Source: an uncultured Porphyromonadaceae bacterium
GTDB lineage: Bacteria; Bacteroidota; Bacteroidia; Bacteroidales; Muribaculaceae
NCBI GenBank assembly: GCA_900550025.1
Contig: URQP01000023.1
Span: forward strand, 1-26,373
Length of the DNA: 26,373 nucleotides
Direction: 5' to 3'
Part shown: in pieces, positions 1 to 7,973 of the stretch
Position numbering within the stretch: position 1 is the first letter of the stretch
Layout: every line of letters begins with the position of its first letter
The notes under the pieces: model-generated
Database searches by the model: none
The model's input: only the letters and a program-made list of their open reading frames with translations
What the model was told of the DNA's origin: nothing
Made by a program: the position numbers and the translations under genes

Positions 1-219
1 TACCTTTTTCTTAAAAATTCATTCTTTCAGTAGCACTATGCTAAGTTATGAATCTTTTTTCAATCGCACAAAATATTTTCAAACTTTTTTACATACTAAA
101 CCCGAAGAGAGCCCAACGCCTGCCATGCCGTAAAATAATGCTTTATAACACACGCCTATACAGCAGAATAGCGTCACACCCCGCAAAACGGACAATTATT
201 CACGCCTTAGAAAAAAGGC

Positions 220-236
220 CACATATAATATATGTG
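220..236. repeat. AT-rich perfect palindrome
   Basis: CACATATA and TATATGTG face each other across a single A, giving 8 perfect base pairs. It lies in the gene-free left region. It could be a protein-binding site or a hairpin in a leftward transcript; there is no T-run that would make it a terminator in either direction. The function is unknown. Confidence 0.4.
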
Positions 237-407
237 TAACACCGGAAAAACAATGTAACAGAACTGTATCAAAACAGAATTCCGTCAGGCTTAGCCGCCG
301 GTTTTCTAACAAACCAAAAGATTTTGCAAGAAAAAAGCACCGATTTTTAATGTTTAGACCACACGTCAAGGCATTTCGAGAGTGTTAAAATTTAACAATT
401 AAGCCAG

Positions 408-440
408 CAAACTTAACATTTTGTCCACAATTCACCCAAA
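408..440 (-). promoter_or_regulatory. leftward Bacteroidales-type promoter
   Basis: On the minus strand TTTG (437-440) and TAAGTTTG (408-415) are separated by 21 nt, matching the Bacteroidales -33 TTTG / -7 TAnnTTTG pattern. The predicted start is near 401, with transcription running off the left edge. No protein gene is visible on the minus strand between 1 and 401, so the transcript would have a leader of at least about 400 nt or be non-coding. Confidence 0.45.
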
Positions 441-515
441 AGCATATCAATCAGCCCATTAACCTGTCTTTCAAATTATAACATTGATGGCCGATAAAAT
501 GTGGTTGAGTCCATA

Positions 516-701
516 CGCGATCGCGGGATATAGGGGCCGCGCACGGCATCAAGGCATCGGTGCGCAGCCTCCACGAGGCTGAATCAGATATGGCAGTGGT
601 CCCACTCCCACGGCGAAGCCGTGTTTCCTATACGAAGCTATTAGCGTCCGCTAAACCCAAATCATTAAATATTTGACAGACTGCCATACACCCTGAGGTG
701 T
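516..701. repeat. cluster of short perfect hairpins
   Basis: A run of small dyads sits here. There is a 10-bp palindrome CGCGATCGCG at 516-525. GCGCAC (539-544) pairs with GTGCGC (560-565). AGCCTC-cac-GAGGCT occupies 566-580, CACGGC-gaa-GCCGTG 609-623, TTAGCG-tc-CGCTAA 641-654 and ACACC-ctga-GGTGT 688-701. In addition TATGGCAGT (589-597) is inverted at 680-688, enclosing two of the hairpins. Such density of 5-6 bp stems with 2-4 nt loops resembles REP-like extragenic palindromes. No coding sequence is evident. Confidence 0.55.
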
Positions 702-903
702 CCTCCCCTGTTCACGAAGCGGAGCGGAGTTAATAGGGGAGGTGTCCCAACGGGACGGAGGGGTTGCCAGATTCACCGTCATGCGGAGAAAACAGACAGA
801 GTGCGGATTTCACTGCTCCGCAGTGATTTGGCAACCCCCTCGGCTCTTTGTGCCACTCCCCCTATTTGCTGCGCAAGCTCCGCAAACAGGGGGAGACATC
901 CCG
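694..903. repeat. REP/MITE-like imperfect inverted repeat
   Basis: Two GC-rich arms face each other. In the left arm CCTCCCCT (702-709) pairs with AGGGGAGG (735-742). In the right arm CTCCCCCT (856-863) pairs with AGGGGGAG (888-895), extended inward by TTTGC/GCAAA. The arms also pair with each other over long range: GAGGGGTTGCCA (758-769) against TGGCAACCCCCTC (829-841). Smaller hairpins lie at 744-756 (GTCCC/GGGAC) and 811-825 (CACTGC/GCAGTG). No transposase is present, so this would be a non-autonomous element or a folded extragenic repeat. Similar CCTCCCCT...AGGGGAGG blocks occur as dispersed repeats in Bacteroidota genomes (recollection, not checked here). Exact borders and target duplication are uncertain. 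Confidence 0.6.
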
Positions 904-1061
904 ATACCACTGCAACGGATAGTGAATAGCCAGCTTGCTTTTTGAGGATAAGAAAACTTCGCATAGGTCGCCCCCATAACATAGTCGCTTCAAGCGCAGC
1001 CTCCATACTATCTCTAACCCGCGTATATTTTGCGTCCAAATTTCAACAAATTCCGCAAAAG

Positions 1062-1093
1062 TTTGGCTGTTTAAAGTATTTTACATACTTTTG
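1062..1093 (+). promoter_or_regulatory. rho promoter
   Basis: TTTG (1062-1065) and TACTTTTG (1086-1093) are separated by 20 nt, an exact match to the Bacteroidales -33/-7 promoter pattern. The start of transcription should be near 1100, which gives rho an untranslated leader of about 140 nt. Confidence 0.75.
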
Positions 1094-1101
1094 TACCCAT
1101 C

Positions 1102-1216
1102 AATAAGCGCACTGCATAGTCGCATTATTCAAGCCGCGCTTATTTCTCAAAAACAAATTTCATTTTATCAATTTACATTTAGACCAGCGATATGCACGAT
1201 AATGTTGCATATCCGC
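1102..1216 (+). promoter_or_regulatory. structured 5' leader of rho (two hairpins)
   Basis: The first stem is AATAAGCGC (1102-1110) with GCGCTTATT (1136-1144), 9 perfect pairs at the very 5' end of the predicted mRNA. The second is GATATGCA (1189-1196) with TGCATATC (1206-1213), 8 perfect pairs, extendable by GCG/CGC around a bulge. The second hairpin ends 28 nt before the rho ATG. A regulatory role such as rho autoregulation or mRNA stability is inference; neither stem has a U-run that would make it an ordinary intrinsic terminator. Confidence 0.5.
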
Positions 1217-1236
1217 AAAATTTGAACGAAAAATAA
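1192..1236 (+). CDS. possible 14-codon leader peptide before rho
   Basis: An ATG inside the second leader hairpin opens [14 protein letters not shown], which stops with TAA five bases before the rho ATG. Its close fit between the hairpin and rho suggests an upstream ORF that could couple translation to rho expression, as leader regions do for rho in other bacteria. It is short enough to arise by chance, and I see no clear ribosome binding site. Confidence 0.2.
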   Translation: MHDNVAYPQNLNEK

Positions 1237-1241
1237 AGTTT

Positions 1242-3239
1242 ATGTATAAGCTATCAGAACTTCAAGAAATGCCCCTCGCATCCCTGAAAGAAGTGGCACA
1301 ATCTTTAGGATTGAAGAAAGTGGACAATCTCGAAAGCGAGGATTTGATAAACAGCATCCTTGACCATCAGGCTGAACAAGCCGCACAATCCGCAGCCAAT
1401 ACCACAGCAAAGAAAAGCAAAAAGGCAAAAACCAAAGCCGAAAAGCCACAGCAAAAAACTGAAGAAAAAAAAGCAGAAGACAACAATAAAGCCGAAAAGC
1501 CGGCCGCCAAGAAAGAAAAAGCCTCAAAGCCCAAAGAAAAAGCGCAAAAAAAGAGCGACGAGGCTGAACAGGCCGACAAGCCTACAGAAATGGCGATAGA
1601 TTTCGAGGCTGCCGCAACAGCTGAAAATCAAACTACAGAGCAACCATCCGAGAAAAAGACGGCAAAGAAGAAAAACGTCACGAAAAAGGCAGAAGAGGCC
1701 ATGCCGGAAAAAGAAGAAGCAAAAGAGCCCATACAGGAGCAACCACAAAATCCCGACATTCAGCAACAGCCGCAAGAAGGAAAGCCCGGACAGGAAGAAT
1801 CTCCAACCGGACAACCCGAAACCATACAGCAACCCGCTGCGCAGCCGAAACCCATAGCAGCGCCGAAACGCAAGGATGAATCGTTCAGCATGTTTTTCGG
1901 AAAAGGACAAAAGTTCGTGCCGCGCTCGCAACAACAAAAACAGAAAGACGAGCAAGCCGCTCAGGACAGCGCACAAAGCCAACCGGCAGAAACGGCAATC
2001 GCCGCGCCGGCACAGCCCGCGCAACAGCCGCGCCAGCAACAGAAAAACAACAACAAGCACCAGCAACGCAACAACAATAACAACAAGCAGCAACGCCAGC
2101 CCGAACAGCCGCTCTACGACTTCGACGGCATCGTGAAAGGCTCAGGCGTTCTGGAAGTGATGCCCGACGGCTACGGATTCCTGCGTTCGTCCGACTACAA
2201 CTACCTGCCTTCGCCTGACGACATCTACGTGTCGCAATCTCAAATCAAGCAGAACGGACTGAAGACAGGCGATGTAGTGGAAGGCCCGATACGCCCGCCG
2301 AAAGAGGGAGAAAAATTCTTCCCGCTGTGCAGCGTGGAGCTGATTAACGGACGCACCACCGAATTCGTGCGCGACCGCGTGCCGTTCGAACACCTGACCC
2401 CGCTGTTCCCTGACGAGAAATTCGACCTCACGAGCGGAAAGACATGCAACCTGTCTACCCGCGTGGTGGATATGTTCTCCCCGATAGGCAAAGGCCAGCG
2501 CGGACTCATCGTGGCACCGCCGAAAACTGGCAAGACAGTGTTGCTTAAAGACATAGCCAACGCCATTTCAGAGAACCATCCCGACACATATATGATAATC
2601 CTGCTCATCGACGAGCGTCCCGAGGAAGTGACAGATATGGCACGCAGCGTAAACGCAGAAGTGATAGCTTCTACATTCGACGAGCCGGCAGAACGCCACG
2701 TAAAGATAGCAGGGCTGATTCTCGAAAAGGCAAAACGTATGGTGGAATGCGGCCATGACGTAGTAATATTGCTCGACTCAATCACACGCCTCGCACGTGC
2801 CTACAATACCGTGTCGCCGGCATCGGGAAAAATCCTCACGGGCGGTGTCGATGCCAACGCATTGCAAAAGCCGAAACGGTTCTTCGGCGCGGCGCGTAAC
2901 ATCGAAAACGGAGGCAGCCTTACAATCATCGCCACAGCGTTGACCGAAACAGGCTCGAAGATGGACGAGGTGATTTTCGAGGAATTCAAAGGCACGGGAA
3001 ACATGGAATTGCAATTAGACCGCAAACTGTCGAACAAACGCATTTTCCCGGCTGTCGACATCGTGGCATCAAGCACACGCCGCGACGACCTGCTGCTCTC
3101 GCGCGAGACAATCAACCGCATGTGGATTCTCCGCCGTTTCCTTTCCGACCGCACACCGCTGGAAGCGATGGAATTTATCAAGGACCGCATGGAGCGCACC
3201 CGCACCAACGAGGAACTCCTCCTCACGATGAACGACTAA
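1242..3239 (+). CDS. rho: transcription termination factor Rho (long disordered insertion)
   Basis: Rho is the hexameric RNA helicase that ends transcription and silences untranslated RNA in the cytoplasm. Residues 1-44 are the SAP-like Rho N-terminal domain. Residues about 45-290 are a low-complexity insertion, first rich in K, E and A and later in Q, N and P. The cold-shock-like RNA-binding domain follows at about 295-365 and the RecA-type ATPase at about 370-660. The ATPase has Walker A APPKTGKT (425-432), Walker B VVILLDS (507-513) and the central-pore loop SPASGK (525-530). At 665 residues it is far longer than the ~420 of E. coli Rho, all through the insertion. Long insertions are typical of Bacteroidales Rho, and the one in Bacteroides thetaiotaomicron is reported to drive phase separation. 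The gene stands alone, with its own promoter and terminator. Confidence 0.98.
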   Translation: MYKLSELQEMPLASLKEVAQSLGLKKVDNLESEDLINSILDHQAEQAAQSAANTTAKKSKKAKTKAEKPQQKTEEKKAEDNNKAEKPAAKKEKASKPKEKAQKKSDEAEQADKPTEMAIDFEAAATAENQTTEQPSEKKTAKKKNVTKKAEEAMPEKEEAKEPIQEQPQNPDIQQQPQEGKPGQEESPTGQPETIQQPAAQPKPIAAPKRKDESFSMFFGKGQKFVPRSQQQKQKDEQAAQDSAQSQPAETAIAAPAQPAQQPRQQQKNNNKHQQRNNNNNKQQRQPEQPLYDFDGIVKGSGVLEVMPDGYGFLRSSDYNYLPSPDDIYVSQSQIKQNGLKTGDVVEGPIRPPKEGEKFFPLCSVELINGRTTEFVRDRVPFEHLTPLFPDEKFDLTSGKTCNLSTRVVDMFSPIGKGQRGLIVAPPKTGKTVLLKDIANAISENHPDTYMIILLIDERPEEVTDMARSVNAEVIASTFDEPAERHVKIAGLILEKAKRMVECGHDVVILLDSITRLARAYNTVSPASGKILTGGVDANALQKPKRFFGAARNIENGGSLTIIATALTETGSKMDEVIFEEFKGTGNMELQLDRKLSNKRIFPAVDIVASSTRRDDLLLSRETINRMWILRRFLSDRTPLEAMEFIKDRMERTRTNEELLLTMND

Positions 3240-3260
3240 TCTACATTTTTCATATTGAGA

Positions 3261-3298
3261 ATGAGGGTTATGCGCGTCAATCGGCGCATAACCCTCAT
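3261..3298 (+). terminator. rho intrinsic terminator
   Basis: ATGAGGGTTATGCGC (3261-3275) and its perfect complement (3284-3298) form a 15-bp stem with an 8-nt loop, extendable by an A-T pair. A T-rich tail follows. It sits 21 bases after the rho stop and before the next gene's promoter. Confidence 0.88.
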
Positions 3299-3304
3299 TT
3301 AATT

Positions 3305-3336
3305 CTTGCGGATGCTCCGTGATTTTCATAAATTTG
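3305..3336 (+). promoter_or_regulatory. promoter of the lactonase-like gene
   Basis: TAAATTTG (3329-3336) matches the -7 box, and CTTG (3305-3308) sits 20 nt upstream in the -33 position. The predicted start near 3343 lies downstream of an in-frame ATG at 3319, which argues that translation begins at 3352 instead and leaves a leader of only about 10 nt. Confidence 0.6.
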
Positions 3337-3351
3337 CAAAAACGACAGGCT

Positions 3352-4440
3352 ATGAACAAACTATATGCCCTGATAATGGCAGCTACAACCATCATCGCTC
3401 CAGCCAACGCGGCGGAAAGTATCAATATGATTGTCGGGACATACACCGGCAACGGAAGTAAAGGCATCTACTCTTACCGCTTCGACCTGCAAAGCGGTAA
3501 AGCCGTGCAATTATCGGAATTAGAGACTCCCAACCCGTCGTTCGTGACCCTGTCGCCCGATGGAATGGAAATATATGCCGTAGACGAATCGAACAAGGGA
3601 ACAGATTCGGCCGTGTCAATAGACTACAATCCGGAATCCGGGAAAATGAGAATCATCAACAACCAGCCAACCAACGGCAAAGCCCCTTGCTACATCGCCA
3701 CTAACGGACGGATAGCCGTGACAGCCAACTACAACGGCGGAAGCCTTTCTGTATTCCCCATAAACACTGACGGCTCGCTCGCCCCGATGTCGCAGCAATT
3801 CAAATACGAGCTTACCGGGTCCGCTCCCGACACCATCAGGCAGAAGTCGGCGCACGTGCATTGCACAATATTCACTCCCGACGGCACTTCACTGCTTGCC
3901 ACCGACCTCGGTAATGACAGAATCTACAGGTTTGCCATCGAAAACGACACATTAAGACAAACGGCCGCCTACGACCTCCCTGCCGGTTCTGGACCGCGCC
4001 ACCTCACATTCTCGCCCGACGGACGGTTCGCCTACCTGATTACCGAGCTATCGGGGGAAGTAATGGCTTTCGAGTTGAAGGGCAATCAACTACGGCACAT
4101 ACAGACAGCCACCTGCGACAAGGCCGGAGGACGCGGCAGCGCGGACATACACGTATCGCCTGACGGGCAATTCCTTTATGCCAGCAACCGCACAAAAAAC
4201 GACGGAATAGCGATATTCCGGATAGACAAGCACACCGGCAAACTGGAAGAGACAGGATACCAGCCTACCGGCGTACACCCGCGCAATTTCGCCATAACTC
4301 CCGACGGACGCTACCTGCTGTGCGCATGCCGCGACAGCAACAAAATCAGCGTATACAAAACAGGCGCTGACGGACAGCTTACCGACACCGGAAACGACAT
4401 AAACCTCCACAGCCCGGTATGCATAATATTCCACAAATAA
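3352..4440 (+). CDS. secreted 6-phosphogluconolactonase-like beta-propeller
   Basis: This is a seven-bladed propeller of the YbhE/Pgl lactonase family (COG2706), 362 residues from this start. Known members hydrolyse 6-phosphogluconolactone, but many have unknown substrates. Repeated blade motifs of the type 'SPDG..lYa.. / TPDG..l.a.D / SPDGrfaY' recur through the protein, and the FTPDGTSLLATDLGNDRIYRF and SPDGQFLYASNR segments are typical. The N-terminus MNKLYALIMAATTIIAPANA reads as a signal peptide cut before AES. The product is therefore probably periplasmic or outer-membrane-linked, which makes a role in the cytosolic pentose phosphate pathway doubtful. I chose ATG 3352 because the promoter -7 box overlaps the earlier ATG and because it opens the signal peptide directly. 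Confidence 0.85.
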   Translation: MNKLYALIMAATTIIAPANAAESINMIVGTYTGNGSKGIYSYRFDLQSGKAVQLSELETPNPSFVTLSPDGMEIYAVDESNKGTDSAVSIDYNPESGKMRIINNQPTNGKAPCYIATNGRIAVTANYNGGSLSVFPINTDGSLAPMSQQFKYELTGSAPDTIRQKSAHVHCTIFTPDGTSLLATDLGNDRIYRFAIENDTLRQTAAYDLPAGSGPRHLTFSPDGRFAYLITELSGEVMAFELKGNQLRHIQTATCDKAGGRGSADIHVSPDGQFLYASNRTKNDGIAIFRIDKHTGKLEETGYQPTGVHPRNFAITPDGRYLLCACRDSNKISVYKTGADGQLTDTGNDINLHSPVCIIFHK

Positions 4441-4479
4441 AATTTCCGAAGTCATACCATATTTGTTCCACTAATTTAC

Positions 4480-4487
4480 TACCTTTG
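4480..4487 (+). promoter_or_regulatory. -7 box before the dCMP deaminase operon
   Basis: TACCTTTG matches TAnnTTTG. A TTTG at 4462-4465 is only 14 nt upstream, too close for the usual -33 spacing, so only the -7 half is convincing. The predicted start is near 4494, about 59 nt before the gene. Confidence 0.45.
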
Positions 4488-4552
4488 CTCACTGATATTC
4501 ATAATGGTGGATACAGCACAACCATTTTTATATAAAGTGCGGACATACAACA

Positions 4553-4996
4553 ATGGACAACTCCGAGAAACAAAACAAATTGGATATGCGCTATCTCCGG
4601 ATGGCAAGAATCTGGGCGGAAAATTCATATTGCACACGCCGGAAAGTGGGCGCGCTGATAGTGAAAGACAAAATGATAATCTCCGACGGCTATAACGGCA
4701 CGCCTTCCGGTTTCGACAATGTATGCGAGGACAACGACGGACATACGTTCCCATACGTGCTTCACGCCGAGGCCAACGCCATAACAAAAGTCTCGCGCAG
4801 TAACAACAGCAGCGAGGGAGCCACCCTCTACGTGACGGCCGCACCATGTATCGAATGCGCAAAACTGATAATACAGGCCGGGATAAAGCGTGTTGTATTT
4901 TCCGAATATTATAGAATCGCCGACGGGCTCGAGCTGCTGAAAAAAGCGGGAGTAGAATGCGAATACATCGACGATTTCGCCGAAAGCGCAGAATAA
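4553..4996 (+). CDS. dCMP/cytidine deaminase-family protein (ComEB-like)
   Basis: This is a zinc-dependent deoxycytidylate deaminase, 147 residues, which converts dCMP to dUMP to feed dTMP synthesis in the cytosol. The zinc site is complete: HAEAN gives H71 as ligand and E73 as proton shuttle, and PCIEC gives C99 and C102. The segment CTRRKVGALIVKDKMIISDGYNGTPSG is typical of the dCMP deaminase branch rather than tRNA or free-cytidine deaminases. Its length matches the family. It is the first gene of a rightward run with the S41 protease and the folate enzyme, which also bears on one-carbon/dTMP metabolism. Confidence 0.93.
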   Translation: MDNSEKQNKLDMRYLRMARIWAENSYCTRRKVGALIVKDKMIISDGYNGTPSGFDNVCEDNDGHTFPYVLHAEANAITKVSRSNNSSEGATLYVTAAPCIECAKLIIQAGIKRVVFSEYYRIADGLELLKKAGVECEYIDDFAESAE

Positions 4997-5057
4997 AAGC
5001 GCATACGGCACGCTATTTGTTGTAGAAAAGAAGATACGAAAAAGTTCAGATACAAAA

Positions 5058-6698
5058 ATGAGAGTTAAAAATAATCCGATTATTTGGCTACCGTTAGTCA
5101 TTGCGATTTCTGTCGTGTTCGGAATATTCATAGGCAACCATGTCTCGACAAAGAAATTCATTCTCGACAAAGACCGCAAAATCAACACGGTGCTCAACTT
5201 CATCGAAAGCGAATATGTCGATACCGTCGACATAAAAGAGCTTGTCGAGATGGCCATACCGCAACTGATAGCCAATCTCGACCCGCACTCCTACTACATT
5301 CCGGCAAAGGACGTGAAAGCCGTCAACGACGACCTCAACGGCTCGATAAGCGGCATAGGAATAACGTTCTCTATGATGAACGACACAGCCCATGTCAATG
5401 AAATCATACCCAACGGGCCAGCCGAAAAAGCGGGACTGACACCGGGCGACCGCATCGTCACGGTGAACGACTCGTCGATTGTGGGAATGTCGATGGACAA
5501 AGTGGCAAGCCTCATACGGGGAATGAAAGACACTAAAGTAAAGCTCGGCATAAAGCGCAGCACAAGCAAGAAGCTGCTGCCTTACGAGATTACACGCGGC
5601 GACATCCCTATCAACACCGTCGACGCAAGCTATATGATTGACAAACGCACAGGCTACATAAAAGTAAACAAATTCGGACGCAACACCTACGATGAGTTCC
5701 TCAACGCCCTCAACCTCCTGAAAGGAGAAGGGGCTACCCGCTACATCGTGGATCTGCGCGGAAATGCCGGCGGGTTTATGGAAATGGCAACCTTGATGGT
5801 CAACGAATTCCTTTCGAAAGGCGAACTGATAGTCTATACGCTCGGGCGCGACCCGAAAGAGAATCTGCAAGTATGGAGCGACAACCACGGCTCGTTCCAC
5901 GACGCTCAGGTAGCTGTAATAATCGACGAATATTCAGCAAGCGCAAGCGAGATATTCGCCGGAGCGATACAGGACAACGACCGCGGCATAATCATCGGCC
6001 GCCGTTCGTTCGGGAAAGGATTGGTACAAAAACAGACCTACCTGCCCGACAGCAGCGCGATACGCCTGACTACGGCACGATACTATACGCCTTCCGGACG
6101 CTGCGTGCAAAAAGACTACAAGAAAGGCGACGAGGCGTCGTACAGCCTCGAAGTATACAACCGCTATGAGCATGGCGAGCTTTATAATGCCGACAGCATC
6201 CGTATAGACAAAAGCAAAACTTACAAGACTATGAACGGCCGCACCGTATACGGCGGAGGAGGCATAATCCCCGACATATTCGTGCCTAACGACACTTCCG
6301 GCATATCGAGCTACTATGTCGCCGTGTTCAACAAAGGCCTGCTACACAGTTTTGCGTTCAAATACACCGACATCAACCGCCAGCAGCTCAATAAAGCAAA
6401 GGATTTGAAACATCTGTTGCGCATGCTTCCGTCGGACGATGCCTTGACATACGATTTCGTCATGTACGCAAAAGACAACGGCGTGCCCGTACGCTGGTAT
6501 TACATCAGCCAGTCGCGACAACTTCTCGCACGTCAACTGAAAGCGTTGATTGTCCGCGACATTCTCGGCATGGAGGCGCAATACGAATTCGCCAACAAGA
6601 GCGACAAAGCCGTGCAAGCCGCACTAAAAGCTCTTAACGAAGGAGAGGGACGGTTCCCCGTAACGATAGAGCTGCACCGTCAAAACGCTAAGAAATGA
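5058..6698 (+). CDS. S41 family carboxy-terminal processing protease with PDZ domain
   Basis: This is a periplasmic serine protease of the Tsp/CtpA family, which trims or degrades proteins from their C-termini. A membrane anchor or uncleaved signal spans residues about 8-28. A short helical region follows, then a PDZ domain at about 85-168 (GIGITFSMM, GPAEKAGLTPGDRIVTVND), and the S41 domain from about 195. The catalytic pair is visible: S295 within SASASEIF, and K320 in FGKG exactly 25 residues later, with Q324 four residues beyond. The segment DLRGNAGGFM supplies the substrate-strand loop. The final ~170 residues are a C-terminal extension of unclear role. It lies 61 bp after the deaminase and overlaps the next gene by 4 bp. 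Confidence 0.95.
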   Translation: MRVKNNPIIWLPLVIAISVVFGIFIGNHVSTKKFILDKDRKINTVLNFIESEYVDTVDIKELVEMAIPQLIANLDPHSYYIPAKDVKAVNDDLNGSISGIGITFSMMNDTAHVNEIIPNGPAEKAGLTPGDRIVTVNDSSIVGMSMDKVASLIRGMKDTKVKLGIKRSTSKKLLPYEITRGDIPINTVDASYMIDKRTGYIKVNKFGRNTYDEFLNALNLLKGEGATRYIVDLRGNAGGFMEMATLMVNEFLSKGELIVYTLGRDPKENLQVWSDNHGSFHDAQVAVIIDEYSASASEIFAGAIQDNDRGIIIGRRSFGKGLVQKQTYLPDSSAIRLTTARYYTPSGRCVQKDYKKGDEASYSLEVYNRYEHGELYNADSIRIDKSKTYKTMNGRTVYGGGGIIPDIFVPNDTSGISSYYVAVFNKGLLHSFAFKYTDINRQQLNKAKDLKHLLRMLPSDDALTYDFVMYAKDNGVPVRWYYISQSRQLLARQLKALIVRDILGMEAQYEFANKSDKAVQAALKALNEGEGRFPVTIELHRQNAKK

Positions 6699-7252
6699 CG
6701 GCATCGAAAAACGAAATACGCCGCAATGTGAAGGCTCTTAAAAAGTCGCTCGACGACTCTTACCGGAAGAAAGCAGCCGCAAGCGTCCTCACATTGCTGC
6801 TACAATGCGATGAAATAGCAAACTGCCGCAACATCCTGCTCTACCACGCATTGCCCGACGAGCTTCCGACACGCGGCATAATAGAGGCATTCCGAGAAAA
6901 AGGCTTGCGGACATTCCTGCCACGTGTGGCGGGCGACGATTTGGAAGTCGTGGAATTTACAGGCAGCAATATTTCCACCGGGGCGTTCGGTATCGAAGAG
7001 CCTATGGGTAAAGATTCCGGAATCGGAGTGATAGACGCGGCAATAGTCCCGGGAGTGGCTTTCGACCGCAGCGGCAACCGCCTCGGGCGGGGGAAAGGAT
7101 ACTATGACCGATTGCTGCGCAACGCAAAATGCCATAAAATCGGAGTGGCGTTCAAATGCCAAATTGTGGATGAAGTGCCACACGAGCCTCACGACATCAC
7201 GATGGATATGATAATAACCGACGAAGAAATAATCCGCCCTTTGAAGGCATAA
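6695..7252 (+). CDS. 5-formyltetrahydrofolate cyclo-ligase
   Basis: This cytosolic enzyme uses ATP to convert 5-formyl-THF to 5,10-methenyl-THF and so recycles folate. It has 185 residues, the usual family length. The signature GNRLGRGKGYYDRLL lies at about 127-141. N-terminal basic residues K/R for the phosphate and an E-rich FGIEEPMG segment (about 98-105) also fit the family. Its ATG overlaps the S41 stop in an ATGA junction, so the two are translationally coupled. A role next to the dCMP deaminase is consistent with one-carbon units being spent on dTMP synthesis. Confidence 0.94.
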   Translation: MTASKNEIRRNVKALKKSLDDSYRKKAAASVLTLLLQCDEIANCRNILLYHALPDELPTRGIIEAFREKGLRTFLPRVAGDDLEVVEFTGSNISTGAFGIEEPMGKDSGIGVIDAAIVPGVAFDRSGNRLGRGKGYYDRLLRNAKCHKIGVAFKCQIVDEVPHEPHDITMDMIITDEEIIRPLKA

Positions 7253-7263
7253 ATAATAACGGT

Positions 7264-7962
7264 ATGGCATTAGTGACATCTGAAACGAAACTATGCGACG
7301 TGATACTCGACGAGCCGTCGGTAATCACCGTCATCAACCGCTTCGGCATAGCTCTCGGCGTAGGCGACAAAAGCGTAAAGGAAATATGCCGTCAGAAAGG
7401 AATCGACACTAATTTCTTCCTGACGATACTGAATGCCTATATCTACGAGTCCTTTTTCCCGGAAAACGGCTTCGACTCGTTCGGCGCGCAAGAGATAATC
7501 GGATATTTGGAAAAAACCAACCAATCATATCTGAGGTACCAGCTCCCGAACATAGAGCGCCATTTCAAGGCACTCATCGACCACAGCGACAAAAACAACA
7601 ACCTGCCATTGCTGCTCAACCTCTACAATGAAGTAAAGGATGAGATGCACAAACGCATCGACAATGACAACTGCCATTGGTTCGCGGAAATATTGCGCCA
7701 CGAAAAGGGAGTAGCACCCGGCCAACTGACAGTAGAGGCATCGGATGCCCGCCGCGCGGCCGACTCAATCGAGGATAAATTGAGTGATTTGAAAAATATG
7801 TTCGTCATACACCTGCGGGGCGACTACGACCGCAACCTCTGCCAAGCCGTGTTGTTCGCAATAATAAGTTTTGAAAAAGACATACGCCAGAACAACCGCA
7901 TACGCAACCACATACTCTACCCGCTCGCCGTGGCGTTGAAAAAGGCATCGTCAAACAACTAA
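7264..7962 (+). CDS. DUF542/ScdA_N plus degenerate hemerythrin-like protein
   Basis: Residues about 8-60 match the ScdA_N/DUF542 domain found at the N-terminus of RIC/YtfE iron-centre repair proteins (DVILDEPSV, INRFGIALGVGDKSVKEIC). The family's paired cysteines are replaced by Leu-Gly here. Residues about 80-225 look like the four-helix hemerythrin fold (SYLRYQLPNIERHF, LYNEVKDEMHKRI). The canonical HH and HxxxE di-iron ligands are mostly absent, although scattered histidines remain (H100, H107, H129, H138, H183, H216). It may be a sensor or partner protein rather than an iron-repair enzyme. Only 11 bp separate it from the genes on both sides, and the LuxR-type regulator downstream suggests a regulatory pair. 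No function is proven. Confidence 0.7.
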   Translation: MALVTSETKLCDVILDEPSVITVINRFGIALGVGDKSVKEICRQKGIDTNFFLTILNAYIYESFFPENGFDSFGAQEIIGYLEKTNQSYLRYQLPNIERHFKALIDHSDKNNNLPLLLNLYNEVKDEMHKRIDNDNCHWFAEILRHEKGVAPGQLTVEASDARRAADSIEDKLSDLKNMFVIHLRGDYDRNLCQAVLFAIISFEKDIRQNNRIRNHILYPLAVALKKASSNN

Positions 7963-7973
7963 ACATTACGGAA

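Larger units (their letters stand above)
1..1061. other. gene-poor region upstream of rho
   Basis: No reading frame here looks like a real protein: the available ORFs are under 90 codons, low in recognisable motifs, and overlap palindromic repeats. What the stretch does hold is listed separately: an AT-rich palindrome near 220-236, a leftward promoter near 408-440, a cluster of short perfect hairpins at about 516-701, and an imperfect inverted repeat at about 694-903. The left 400 bases could be the untranslated leader or control region of a gene lying left of the window, because the promoter at 408-440 points that way. A small RNA transcribed leftward is an alternative I cannot exclude. Confidence 0.6.

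Noticed and set aside
204..219. GCCTT/AAGGC hairpin as a terminator
   Set aside because: The stem is only 5 bp and no T-run follows it in either direction.
48..239. Plus-strand ORF of 63 codons near the left edge
   Set aside because: It has no recognisable motif, runs through an AT-rich palindrome, and no promoter of the local type precedes it.
779..1039. Minus-strand ORF of 86 codons in the region before rho
   Set aside because: Most of it reads through the palindromic repeat, it has no known domain, and it has no promoter or start signal I can see. It is probably a chance frame of the repeat.
1524..2093. Long minus-strand ORF opposite the Rho insertion
   Set aside because: It is the hydrophobic mirror of a repetitive Lys/Glu/Gln-rich coding region; rho itself is certain on the plus strand.
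4504..4695. Plus-strand ORF of 63 codons overlapping the dCMP deaminase start
   Set aside because: It is out of frame with a well-supported gene and has no motif of its own.
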